Of a stretch of 64,000 nucleotides of DNA, positions 35,229 to 42,272 are shown piece by piece. Source of the stretch: Oceanobacillus jordanicus (GTDB lineage: Bacteria; Bacillota; Bacilli; Bacillales; Amphibacillaceae); the NCBI RefSeq assembly GCF_022095695.1, contig NZ_JAIFZM010000013.1, positions 36,022 to 100,021 on the forward strand, read 5' to 3'. The first letter of the stretch is position 1, and every line of letters starts with the position of its first letter. Both the position numbers and the translations under genes were made by a program. A model generated the notes under the pieces. The model had not been told where the DNA came from, made no database searches, and saw nothing but the letters and a program-made list of their open reading frames with translations.

Positions 35229-35298
35229 TCACCGTACCGAACCTTAACGTGCCATACTATACCGAAGCGCACCGGACCTGACCCAACCTAGTCGAACC
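35229..35298 (-). repeat. degenerate pentanucleotide array (GGTNN)14
   Basis: Seventy bases divide exactly into fourteen 5-nt units. On the minus strand the first three positions are GGT in nine units; four more (GTT, GGC, AGT, GCT type) differ by one base and one (GAC type) by two. The last two positions vary freely (TC, TA, TG, CA, CC, GC, AT, AC, AA, GA). It is locally GC-rich inside an AT-rich region and has no indels that break phase. It lies downstream of the HNH gene on the same strand, so a read-through transcript would carry GGUNN pentamers. It is not a CRISPR array: there are no long repeats or spacers. Confidence 0.75.
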
Positions 35299-35318
35299 AA
35301 ATTGACCTATATCATCAG

Positions 35319-35360
35319 CAATAAGGAGGTCACCCTTATTGAACGGTAACTGATACCGTT
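35319..35360. other. two perfect tandem hairpins after the HNH gene
   Basis: CAATAAGG / CCTTATTG with a 7-nt loop (35319-35341) abuts AACGGTA / TACCGTT with a 5-nt loop (35342-35360). They sit directly between the HNH stop codon and the pentamer array. Neither has a T run on the minus strand, so they do not look like a normal terminator. They could define the end of a processed RNA or bind the locus proteins. Confidence 0.7.
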
Positions 35361-35361
35361 T

Positions 35362-35664
35362 CTACTCTTTGTCTTCATCCCAAACCATGTTCCTCCAATT
35401 TGGCGGAATTAGCTCATTTTTAATTGCAGCTTGTATCATTCCTCTATGATTATGATCTAATCGAAGTACGTGACATTTTTTGCAAAGCGTCCTCAAATTC
35501 TGCAATTTATTACTGCCTTTCACCCCGCTTATAATATGATCTATATGGCATTCATATAATAATAGTTGAACACCACAATTACAACAAACTCCACCGTCTC
35601 TTTTCCAAACAATTGGTCGGATAATTTTAAACCAAGTTTCTCTAGGTGGTCTTATTTTAGGCAT
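35362..35664 (-). CDS. HNH endonuclease
   Basis: 100 residues with a compact HNH fold. Zinc-binding pairs are C27/C30 (CCNC) and C61/C64 (CKKC). The catalytic histidine is in ECHIDHII (D42-H43), with N56 in LQNLRTL and H65 completing the motif. It is McrA/HNH-type and about the minimum size for a stand-alone nuclease. Its ATG lies inside the last codons of the Cas7-like gene (8-nt overlap), a sign of translational coupling and joint function. It has no DNA-binding extension of its own, so targeting may depend on the partner. Confidence 0.88.
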   Translation of the reverse strand: MPKIRPPRETWFKIIRPIVWKRDGGVCCNCGVQLLLYECHIDHIISGVKGSNKLQNLRTLCKKCHVLRLDHNHRGMIQAAIKNELIPPNWRNMVWDEDKE

Positions 35665-36250
35665 TTAATTTTTCTCTCAAGATATTGAAGTTTACTACCT
35701 CAAACCTTCCGTACCCAATTTTTCTTCCATCTCCGAGTCCGGCAAATGCCCCAGCATCCAAACAAAATGCTTCCATTTGTTGACGATTTATTAGGGTATT
35801 CTCCCACATGATTACAAACTTCGATTCCCATCCTGCTGAACTTGCCAAACGATATCTAATGTTCTTTACTCCTCTTCTCGAAACTGGTCTTACATCGATA
35901 TATACATCTTTTGAATTATCATTAGTTAATTCATCTTCATTTGGTACAAATCTATTCAAGAGAATTCTCTCATCGATAACTTGTAATGATGCAGATACTA
36001 TAGATTCCATTGTTCCTCTACCTTTAGGTGTATATCTTGCTCCAGATCTTATACAAGAAAAAATATAATCAGGATTAAGGTATAACTGACCTTCCGAAGT
36101 TACCTGGTAGGTCTTCTTCCATTCTTCAGGATTATTTCCAGCAACACCTGGTTTTTCTTCTTTTATAAGAGGAATCGAATTAATGGTGAAATTATTAAAT
36201 AGTAATGGTCTAATTCCTTTAATTTTTACTTCTGCTCTTATTAGAGACAT
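35657..36250 (-). CDS. stand-alone Cas7/RAMP-like protein
   Basis: 197 residues. The C-terminal third reads as strand, helix, then a glycine-rich loop: WESKFVIMWE, NRQQMEAFCLDAGAFAG, LGDGRKIGYGRFEV (residues 171-184). That pattern is typical of RAMP proteins such as Csm3/Cmr4-type Cas7. Mid-protein YLNPDYIFSCIRSGARYTP resembles the RAMP segment that reads like IPGSSLKGALR. No cas genes or CRISPR array are present. Cas7 proteins polymerise along RNA, so RNA binding is inferred. AAAGGAGG gives a strong start at ATG 36250. It is the first gene of a two-gene operon with HNH and is divergent from a regulator. Residue similarity is by eye only; a structure comparison would decide. Confidence 0.6.
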   Translation of the reverse strand: MSLIRAEVKIKGIRPLLFNNFTINSIPLIKEEKPGVAGNNPEEWKKTYQVTSEGQLYLNPDYIFSCIRSGARYTPKGRGTMESIVSASLQVIDERILLNRFVPNEDELTNDNSKDVYIDVRPVSRRGVKNIRYRLASSAGWESKFVIMWENTLINRQQMEAFCLDAGAFAGLGDGRKIGYGRFEVVNFNILREKLNA

Positions 36251-36266
36251 ATAATCCTCCTTTAGA

Positions 36267-36342
36267 TACTTATAAGTACAATATTTGCTTATTTTTATAT
36301 TTTATACATCTTATATAATTTTTACCCCTTTCTTAGTCTAAG
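36267..36342. promoter_or_regulatory. candidate operators in the divergent promoter region
   Basis: TACTTATAAGTA (36267-36278) is a perfect 12-bp palindrome just upstream of the Cas7-like gene. CTTAGTCTAAG (36332-36342) is an odd-centred palindrome before the regulator gene. TATAAT at 36314-36319 is a possible -10. ACTTATAAGT resembles operators of restriction-controller (C) proteins, which suits the C-protein-like product of the flanking gene. Confidence 0.5.
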
Positions 36343-36357
36343 AGAGAGGTGATATAC

Positions 36358-36717
36358 ATGTCAGATTTTCTAAAGTTAGTTGGAGAAAGAATTCGTATAA
36401 TTAGAAAAGCCCAAGGCCTAACACAAGAGGTGCTTGCAGAGAAAGCAGAATTACAACATTCATATATAGGTGGTATCGAACGTGGGGAAAGGAACATTTC
36501 ATTACTCACTTTAGAGAAAATTATAAACTCTTTAAATATATCTTCAGCAACTCTTTTTGATTTTAGTGATATCAATACAGCAAATAGTACTAACATAAAC
36601 GAAATATTAGATATACATGTAAACTTACTTCGAAAACGAGATATTAGTGACATTAAATTAATACATAAATTTGCAAAAGAATTACTTGCTCATATGGATG
36701 AAAGAGACGAAATATAG
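36358..36717 (+). CDS. XRE-family regulator, C-protein-like
   Basis: About 119 residues with an N-terminal helix-turn-helix (residues about 7-61): IRIIRKAQGLTQEVLAEKA and SYIGGIERGERNISLLTLEKI. The second stretch is close to the recognition helix of restriction-modification controller proteins. A short helical C-terminal tail may mediate dimerisation. ATG 36358 has GAGGTGAT upstream. It is transcribed divergently from the Cas7-like/HNH operon and probably controls it and itself through the palindromes between them. Confidence 0.85.
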   Translation: MSDFLKLVGERIRIIRKAQGLTQEVLAEKAELQHSYIGGIERGERNISLLTLEKIINSLNISSATLFDFSDINTANSTNINEILDIHVNLLRKRDISDIKLIHKFAKELLAHMDERDEI

Positions 36718-36859
36718 ATACGTCTTTCTGGTTTCGTAAACTTTTGATATGAGTATTGTTAGTCATTGTTAGTCAGTGCTATTAATCCTCTTGACCATCA
36801 CTCTGTTAGATTCGACAAAACCTACGGTATGGCTGGCAAGGCTTTTTTCTGAAAAAGAT

Positions 36860-36907
36860 GTGCAGAGTTATTTACGTTTTCCTTGCACAACTCTGTACTT
36901 CTTTTTT
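36860..36907 (+). terminator. probable terminator of the XRE gene
   Basis: GTGCAGAGTT and AACTCTGTAC pair with one mismatch across a 19-nt loop, then TTCTTTTTT. Confidence 0.5.
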
Positions 36908-36964
36908 GCACCTACACAACTGGTTTCTGTTCGGTAATTTATTGTAATACTTTTAATCATTTTG

Positions 36965-38686
36965 TTAAAAGTATTGCTTAATTAAATGCTCTAATCGATA
37001 TTTAAATACTTTATCTGAATAATTATTAATTTCTTGTTTGAAATATTGACCTGCGCCCTCTATTAAAGTTCTTTCTTCTCCCCAGCTCCCCATATCTACA
37101 ATACATTTAAATACTTCATGACAATAAGTCCAATGAGAATGCGATATCTCCCCCAGAGGTAATGGTAGAAACCATTTATTACTTTTCATTGTTATTATTA
37201 CTTTATTTATATCTTCATTCTCATCATTTTTCAATCTAGCGATAAACCTTTTAAATTCAGCTATTTTATCTATTTCATTTTGGGTGAAATTTTGTTTTTG
37301 TGTATTTACGACCATTTCACTTAAAAGTCTATCTCTTTCATGGTTCTTTACCGTAATTTGCAACGTTGATATAACTTTATTTACAAAACTAGATTCTCTT
37401 TTTATAAAAGCATCAAAATAATTATCATCATAATTATTAAAACCTTTATTATTCATTATCCAGTCAACAACTTCATCAATTGTATATTTAAAATCAAAAT
37501 TTAATTTTTCAGATATATCTGCTAATTCATCCAATCGTTGTAAATAACCATTCATAGGTATGGTTTCATCTACATTTTCAATAAATGATGAAAAATCCTC
37601 AATCTCTTTCTTTATTTGTTCGTCTGACATAAATAAAGGAGTTAATAATTGAGTTCTTGTTTCTACATATGTATTAACCTGTTTGGCTATTTCTTTAAAT
37701 TGATCTTTGGAAAAATCACCTGTTAAAAACCATTCTAAAATAATCGGTGTAAAATTTTGCATCATACTATTATTTAAATTCTTTTTTAATATATAATGCC
37801 ATATATAATTCGGAATATTATCTTCTGAATTATACGCCTCATAAAATGTATCAAGATTTCCCTCATCATTTTTTGGCAATAACTTCATTTCACTTTTATG
37901 CTCCACTACAAATAAAACAACAGAAAAGCAAATCTTATAAATATCTTCCTTATTAAATCTATCGGTAAATACATCAAAATGATCTATTTCATAGATTACT
38001 TCTTTTATAAATAAATCTGTTTTTTCTAAGGTACGTAAATTCCTAAACTCATTATCTAGATAAATCTCACTAATTTTTGGCCAAATAGTATCTCCCATTA
38101 TTTTTTGGGGTGCATCTCCTGAATAAGTAGTAATTTTGTAGATACGATCTATAGATTTTTCGGCGTATTCTTTGAATGTTTTCTTAGTCGTATCAGAAAA
38201 ATTATCCGAGGAGGCTACTAAAACAATTTTAATCTCCTTATTTGGTTTTGTAATAGAATCTATAAAACCAAATATTTCTTTAAGATCAAAATCATTACTT
38301 TTCCTTTCTAAATCATCGATAATAATAGTTATATTTGATTTAGTCTTCAACCTTTTATGAATATCTTTAAATATATCGGAGATCAATGGTATTGATATAT
38401 TAAATCCAAATTTAGATAAATTTATTTTCCCCATATGATTTAATATCTTTTTAAATTTAACTTCATGTTTGGATAATAAGAGATAATATAATTCTTGATA
38501 TAAAGCATTTATATCTCTTTTTCCAAACAATGAAATATAGTGAATATTATTTTTGTTTTCTATTGATTCAATTATATGCTTTGTTTTTCCGACACCCCAT
38601 GTACCGTCAAACAGTATTTTTTGATAGGGCAAATCGTCAAGTTTATCCATAACTTCAATAATTTTTGTGGCTTCTATTTTTAACAC
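36965..38686 (-). CDS. KAP-like P-loop NTPase
   Basis: 573 residues. Walker A is DGTWGVGKTK (residues 28-35), Walker B is TIIIDDLER (120-128), and a sensor-like strand KIVLVASSDN follows. This is the KAP/AAA signature of NTPases linked to phage defence. The C-terminal 350 residues are helical with no known domain and no membrane helices. The start is uncertain: GTG 38686 overlaps an AGAAGG ribosome binding site. It lies downstream of a PD-(D/E)xK nuclease gene on the same strand but has a candidate promoter of its own. Confidence 0.75.
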   Translation of the reverse strand: MLKIEATKIIEVMDKLDDLPYQKILFDGTWGVGKTKHIIESIENKNNIHYISLFGKRDINALYQELYYLLLSKHEVKFKKILNHMGKINLSKFGFNISIPLISDIFKDIHKRLKTKSNITIIIDDLERKSNDFDLKEIFGFIDSITKPNKEIKIVLVASSDNFSDTTKKTFKEYAEKSIDRIYKITTYSGDAPQKIMGDTIWPKISEIYLDNEFRNLRTLEKTDLFIKEVIYEIDHFDVFTDRFNKEDIYKICFSVVLFVVEHKSEMKLLPKNDEGNLDTFYEAYNSEDNIPNYIWHYILKKNLNNSMMQNFTPIILEWFLTGDFSKDQFKEIAKQVNTYVETRTQLLTPLFMSDEQIKKEIEDFSSFIENVDETIPMNGYLQRLDELADISEKLNFDFKYTIDEVVDWIMNNKGFNNYDDNYFDAFIKRESSFVNKVISTLQITVKNHERDRLLSEMVVNTQKQNFTQNEIDKIAEFKRFIARLKNDENEDINKVIITMKSNKWFLPLPLGEISHSHWTYCHEVFKCIVDMGSWGEERTLIEGAGQYFKQEINNYSDKVFKYRLEHLIKQYF

Positions 38687-38719
38687 CTTCTTATAAAATT
38701 ATATTTTTTGTTTCATGTT

Positions 38720-38747
38720 AGTATAACAAAACTTATATTATTGTCAG
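38720..38747 (-). promoter_or_regulatory. candidate promoter of the KAP NTPase gene
   Basis: On the minus strand CTGACA (38742-38747) and TATACT (38720-38725) are spaced by 16 bp, 34 bp before the start codon. Confidence 0.5.
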
Positions 38748-38830
38748 TATCCAAGACAGCCAAATAGCATACAATTCATTTCACTAAAGCACACGATTTT
38801 TTAAGTGCAGGGTTTCATAAATAAAGAATG

Positions 38831-39475
38831 TTAATTTCCTTTTAAAAATTCTCGCAAATATTCACATAACTGACCCCATTCTTTAGGGTTACCTACATAA
38901 GTAGGGCTGGATTGAAGTTCTGCTATTAGAAACTCAGGAGTTTCACCGACTTTTCTGTAAAAAATATTATTTTCATCAAACAAGTTAATAGTTTTTACTG
39001 GCACCAAATCTTCTTTCTCGTAGAATTGCCATTTAATACAATCAGTTAGTATTACTTTGTCGTTTACCTCTAAATAAGTTTTCACCCGATCATTGAAGTC
39101 ATTCTTATTGTTATAAATAGGGGCTGATTTAGGTGATTTTACTTCTACGACAGCAAGATACTCAATTTCGTCATTATTTTTATTGGCATAATTCCAATGA
39201 CGAGCTATTAACAAGTCTGGCGATGCAGCCTTTTCTTTTTTGTAAAAACGAGTATTATGTATATCAGTATCATTTCTATCACTTTGTGTCGAAATATCAA
39301 TAATAGATATGTCTTTTTCGTTAATAAACAACTTATCTAAAAGTGGAGTCACAACACGATTTTGAAAGGTAATCTCTCTCCAATCAATTTCCCAATATTT
39401 ATCAATCAAGCTTTTGTAGTTACTATATGAGACATTTACATCCTGAACAATTTTATCTTTCAAATTGTCATTCAT
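38831..39475 (-). CDS. PD-(D/E)xK nuclease, HsdR N-terminal type
   Basis: About 214 residues resembling the N-terminal nuclease domain of type I restriction R subunits. The motif is ASPDLLIARHWNYAN followed by EIEYLAVVEVKSPKSAP (Asp, then Glu-x-Lys). No helicase domain follows, so it is a stand-alone nuclease. ATG 39475 is preferred; an ATG at 39487 directly abuts the GGGGG ribosome binding site. It lies 144 nt upstream of the KAP NTPase on the same strand, suggesting a two-component defence module. Confidence 0.75.
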   Translation of the reverse strand: MNDNLKDKIVQDVNVSYSNYKSLIDKYWEIDWREITFQNRVVTPLLDKLFINEKDISIIDISTQSDRNDTDIHNTRFYKKEKAASPDLLIARHWNYANKNNDEIEYLAVVEVKSPKSAPIYNNKNDFNDRVKTYLEVNDKVILTDCIKWQFYEKEDLVPVKTINLFDENNIFYRKVGETPEFLIAELQSSPTYVGNPKEWGQLCEYLREFLKGN

Positions 39476-39717
39476 AGTTTTTTTCATCCCCCTTTACTAT
39501 TTTCCAGTTTTATATTTTTTAACAATATGTAACACCTCGGTTTTTTACATAACTTTTTAGAACATTAAAATGTCGTAACGAAATTTAGAGAGTTCGTTTG
39601 GTATTTTTCAGTTTCTTGATGTGAACAAACGCCCGATAGTTGAATAACATGTCTCAAGTTTAACATTAACTCCCATTTCACTCATTAGAAATATTTTAAG
39701 GGATACTTTTGAATATT

Positions 39718-39753
39718 AAAGAGCAACGCATATATTAACACGTTGCTCTTTTC
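39718..39753. terminator. bidirectional terminator
   Basis: AAAGAGCAACG and CGTTGCTCTTT pair perfectly across a 12-nt loop and end in TTTTC. The rest of the gap 39476-39819 shows no supported gene. Confidence 0.8.
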
Positions 39754-39819
39754 AACTATTACACCTGTTAACTCAGTAACACTCTAGCTGTTAAACTCAA
39801 TAAAATGACTTGAATTTGG

Positions 39820-40023
39820 TTAAAGATTTTCTTTTGAAAATCCAATAGAAGTATAAAATCTATCAGCTTGTTGGGTATCTGTATGAAGAACCAAAATTTT
39901 ATAATATCTTTTTGCTTCGTCAATAATCCTTTGTACCAATAGACTCCCTATACCGTTTCTCCTATACTCTTTACTAACATAAAACCTCCTAATCCTACCA
40001 ATAATTGGATTTTTTCCACACAA
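39820..40023 (-). pseudogene. GNAT acetyltransferase, C-terminal fragment
   Basis: A 67-residue open frame holding only the C-terminal half of a GNAT fold: GRIRRFYVSKEYRRNGIGSLLVQRII (the acetyl-CoA-binding Q/RxxGxG/A loop is RRNGIG) and DRFYTSIGFSKEN. The N-terminal strands are missing, the frame opens from a TTG with no ribosome binding site, and a stop codon lies just upstream. I read it as a remnant trapped at the cargo edge. Confidence 0.7.
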
Positions 40024-40061
40024 ATTTTTGCAGCATATTAATTAATTCCAAAATTCAATAT

Positions 40062-41942
40062 TTATCTTAATCTATGCAGTATTCCCTTTTCTTTAGCAAT
40101 CTCCAACTGCTGTTCTCTTACCTCTTTATTTATTGTAGATACATTTATGTTCTTCATCAACATATAAAGCTGCCTTATAGATGAATCTTTTACTTGCATT
40201 GAAGGTATATCAACTTTATGCCTCTTCATTTCTATTGCGCTTTTAGCTCTCATTATATCTTCAAACTGATTTTGAGATAACCATACGTCATAATAGGGAA
40301 AAACGCCTGTTCTTAAAAGCGTTTCTTTTATTATATGAGTATTGTACTTTAAATTATTGTAGTTCCATTCTAGCAACTTGGCTAAAATGAGTTTTAAATA
40401 GAATTTTACTTTCTCTAATTCGTCTTTGTTAGTACTCTTTAGCAAATCAATTAATTTACCTACAACAATAAGACAGGCTAAATAAATAGATTTGCTGTTA
40501 AAATCACTTAAGAAATACATTAACCTTGCTTTTTTTTCTTCTTTTATCAATTCTATTAGTAGCGCACTTAAAGGTATCCCCATTAATAATAATTCTCCAT
40601 CATATTGGCCCCTGATATATTCCTCTACTTTATTCAATTTCGGATTTACTTTTCGGGGAATATAAAAATGGTGAGAGTGGTAGAGATCGACTGACATCAT
40701 CCTTATATCCTCAAAGTACTCAAGTATAATATTGGAATAGAAATGCTTATTAGAAGTCAAATCGGTTTTCTTATTTAGGATTTTATAATAATCTACAAAG
40801 AACCTTCCATAAATACCCCAAGTTCTCAATAAATCATTCCTTAGCTTTCCAAGTCGTGTGTATGATAGATCGTTATTCAATAGAAGATAACAATACTCCA
40901 TACTTAATTTCATAGCTCTCTTTATTTCTTCGTATTGTGTTGAAGTAATTTCGTCTTTAGAAATTGCTATAAGACCCATAATTTCTTCAAAATGATTACC
41001 AATCTGAAATGATGAAATTATTACTTCGTTTTTAATAAAAATCCTTAACATCTGATTGTATTGTTCTAAGGCTTCATCTATTTTTCTTTTCTTAACTAAT
41101 TCACTAATACAATTAGACCATAAAGAGATAATATCAGGTTTGTTCAGTGTCTCTGTATGGTTTTCCTGTATCTCCTTTCCATAATTCCTTAATGATAGAT
41201 CAGTTATCTTTTCGAAAACTTTTAAATTCCTTTTATATTCGATATCATCACGCCAGATTCTCTCCACTGTATCGTTAACTAATTCAAATAGATTATTAGA
41301 CAATTCATAAGTTGGGTCAAATGATTCTTTTGCATACTTTTTTATAATTTTCCTATTTTCCAAGTAATATTGTGCGATGATCTTGTTTCTTGTTAAAGTT
41401 GGAAAATTAGTATATGTGATCACTCTTAGAATTAAGATTGTTATTGCTAACATTGAAGACAAAAATAAGAAGACAATACTTCCTGAGTCTGGATCAGTCA
41501 TCATCAGGTATAAATTTATAAATAAAAGAACAAATATAAACGGTGTTAGGAAAAGAATATTGCTTATTACCGAATTTGAAAAAGCTATGCTATAAATTGA
41601 AGTTCCTAAAATCTTTTCTTTTTTTATATTTGAGATAAGAGAAAATAAAGTAAGAATCAGAAACGTTATACTTATTTGAGCTATTACAAGTCTTATATTG
41701 GTTTCGGAATTAGTTATAGGAATGTAAGATAGTATTTCCTGCAGGACACCAACGTTTATTAATTTTGTTAATTGAAGTACTAAACCAATATATATAATCA
41801 GAAAAATAATACCTAATGTTCTGAAAATAAACATTATCCAATTAAATAATGGAAATCTTACCTTTAAATCTAAATGATTTTTCCCTCTTATTATATTGTA
41901 CTTAAGTCTTTTGATTCTATGTTTAAATTTCTTCAATATCAA
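40062..41942 (-). CDS. large membrane protein of unknown function
   Basis: 626 residues. Four hydrophobic helices crowd the N-terminus (about residues 30-58, 83-105, 125-150 and 155-177). A helical soluble domain of about 440 residues with TPR-like spacing follows, but I see no enzyme motif. The start is TTG 41942 or TTG 41936 with AAAGGAAGA upstream. It is the last cargo gene before the right end and is transcribed inward. Four-helix anchors with cytoplasmic sensor domains are common in defence proteins; that link is only contextual. Confidence 0.6.
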   Translation of the reverse strand: MILKKFKHRIKRLKYNIIRGKNHLDLKVRFPLFNWIMFIFRTLGIIFLIIYIGLVLQLTKLINVGVLQEILSYIPITNSETNIRLVIAQISITFLILTLFSLISNIKKEKILGTSIYSIAFSNSVISNILFLTPFIFVLLFINLYLMMTDPDSGSIVFLFLSSMLAITILILRVITYTNFPTLTRNKIIAQYYLENRKIIKKYAKESFDPTYELSNNLFELVNDTVERIWRDDIEYKRNLKVFEKITDLSLRNYGKEIQENHTETLNKPDIISLWSNCISELVKKRKIDEALEQYNQMLRIFIKNEVIISSFQIGNHFEEIMGLIAISKDEITSTQYEEIKRAMKLSMEYCYLLLNNDLSYTRLGKLRNDLLRTWGIYGRFFVDYYKILNKKTDLTSNKHFYSNIILEYFEDIRMMSVDLYHSHHFYIPRKVNPKLNKVEEYIRGQYDGELLLMGIPLSALLIELIKEEKKARLMYFLSDFNSKSIYLACLIVVGKLIDLLKSTNKDELEKVKFYLKLILAKLLEWNYNNLKYNTHIIKETLLRTGVFPYYDVWLSQNQFEDIMRAKSAIEMKRHKVDIPSMQVKDSSIRQLYMLMKNINVSTINKEVREQQLEIAKEKGILHRLR

Positions 41943-42227
41943 TCTTCCTTTATATCATCCTTTTTAATTAAAGCTTATCACACTACATTCAAATAAGTAT
42001 AGTAAATCCTGGTTCAACTATCCTGCCTCTTTAATTTAAGTAACAGTTCACAAAGCTAGCTTACCCTATATTAATAACTATAAAAAATTTACATTATCCT
42101 AAATAGAATCTCCTAGAAGCCAAGTATATTTGTCATTAGAATATATTTTTTAAAGTCACCTCAACCCTGAATACCTATATCTAGTAATCAAATCCAATAT
42201 CATAATTTTTAAAGTAACAGTAGATTA

Positions 42228-42272
42228 AATAGTTTACTAATCATAAACAAACTATTGACAACAGAAGATATG
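42228..42272 (+). other. attR and right-end recombinase sites
   Basis: AATAGTTT (42228-42235) and AAACTATT (42249-42256) form an inverted pair. Then AACAGAA (42260-42266) meets the crossover hexamer GATATG (42267-42272), after which the host uvrX reading frame resumes. The gap 41943-42227 otherwise shows nothing I can support. Confidence 0.85.

Larger units (their letters stand above)
19852..42272 (+). mobile_element. Tn554-like tyrosine-recombinase element inserted in uvrX
   Basis: A 22,421-bp element splitting uvrX. Its limits follow from rejoining the gene: 16 codons on the left plus 401 on the right give an uninterrupted 417-codon polymerase, with one GATATG left at the join. Three tyrosine recombinase genes and a small HTH/coiled-coil gene fill the left end, transcribed inward in the same direction as uvrX. 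This resembles the tnpABC layout of Tn554, which also inserts at a fixed hexamer inside a conserved gene (radC). Cargo: uvrX-yolD, a YobI-type NTPase, an OLD nuclease, a Cas7-like/HNH locus, a KAP NTPase with a PD-(D/E)xK nuclease, and membrane proteins. No conjugation or phage structural genes were seen. The element is visibly more AT-rich than its flanks. Confidence 0.93.

Noticed and set aside
35229..35298. A CRISPR array next to a Cas7-like gene
   Set aside because: The unit is 5 nt with variable positions; there are no 25-40 nt repeats or spacers, and no cas1/cas2.
38831..39475. Type I restriction R subunit
   Set aside because: Only the N-terminal nuclease-like domain is present, with no helicase domain and no HsdM or HsdS gene nearby.
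19852..42272. Prophage or integrative conjugative element
   Set aside because: No capsid, tail, lysis, relaxase or type IV secretion genes; the recombinase operon and exact hexamer insertion fit a Tn554-like transposon.
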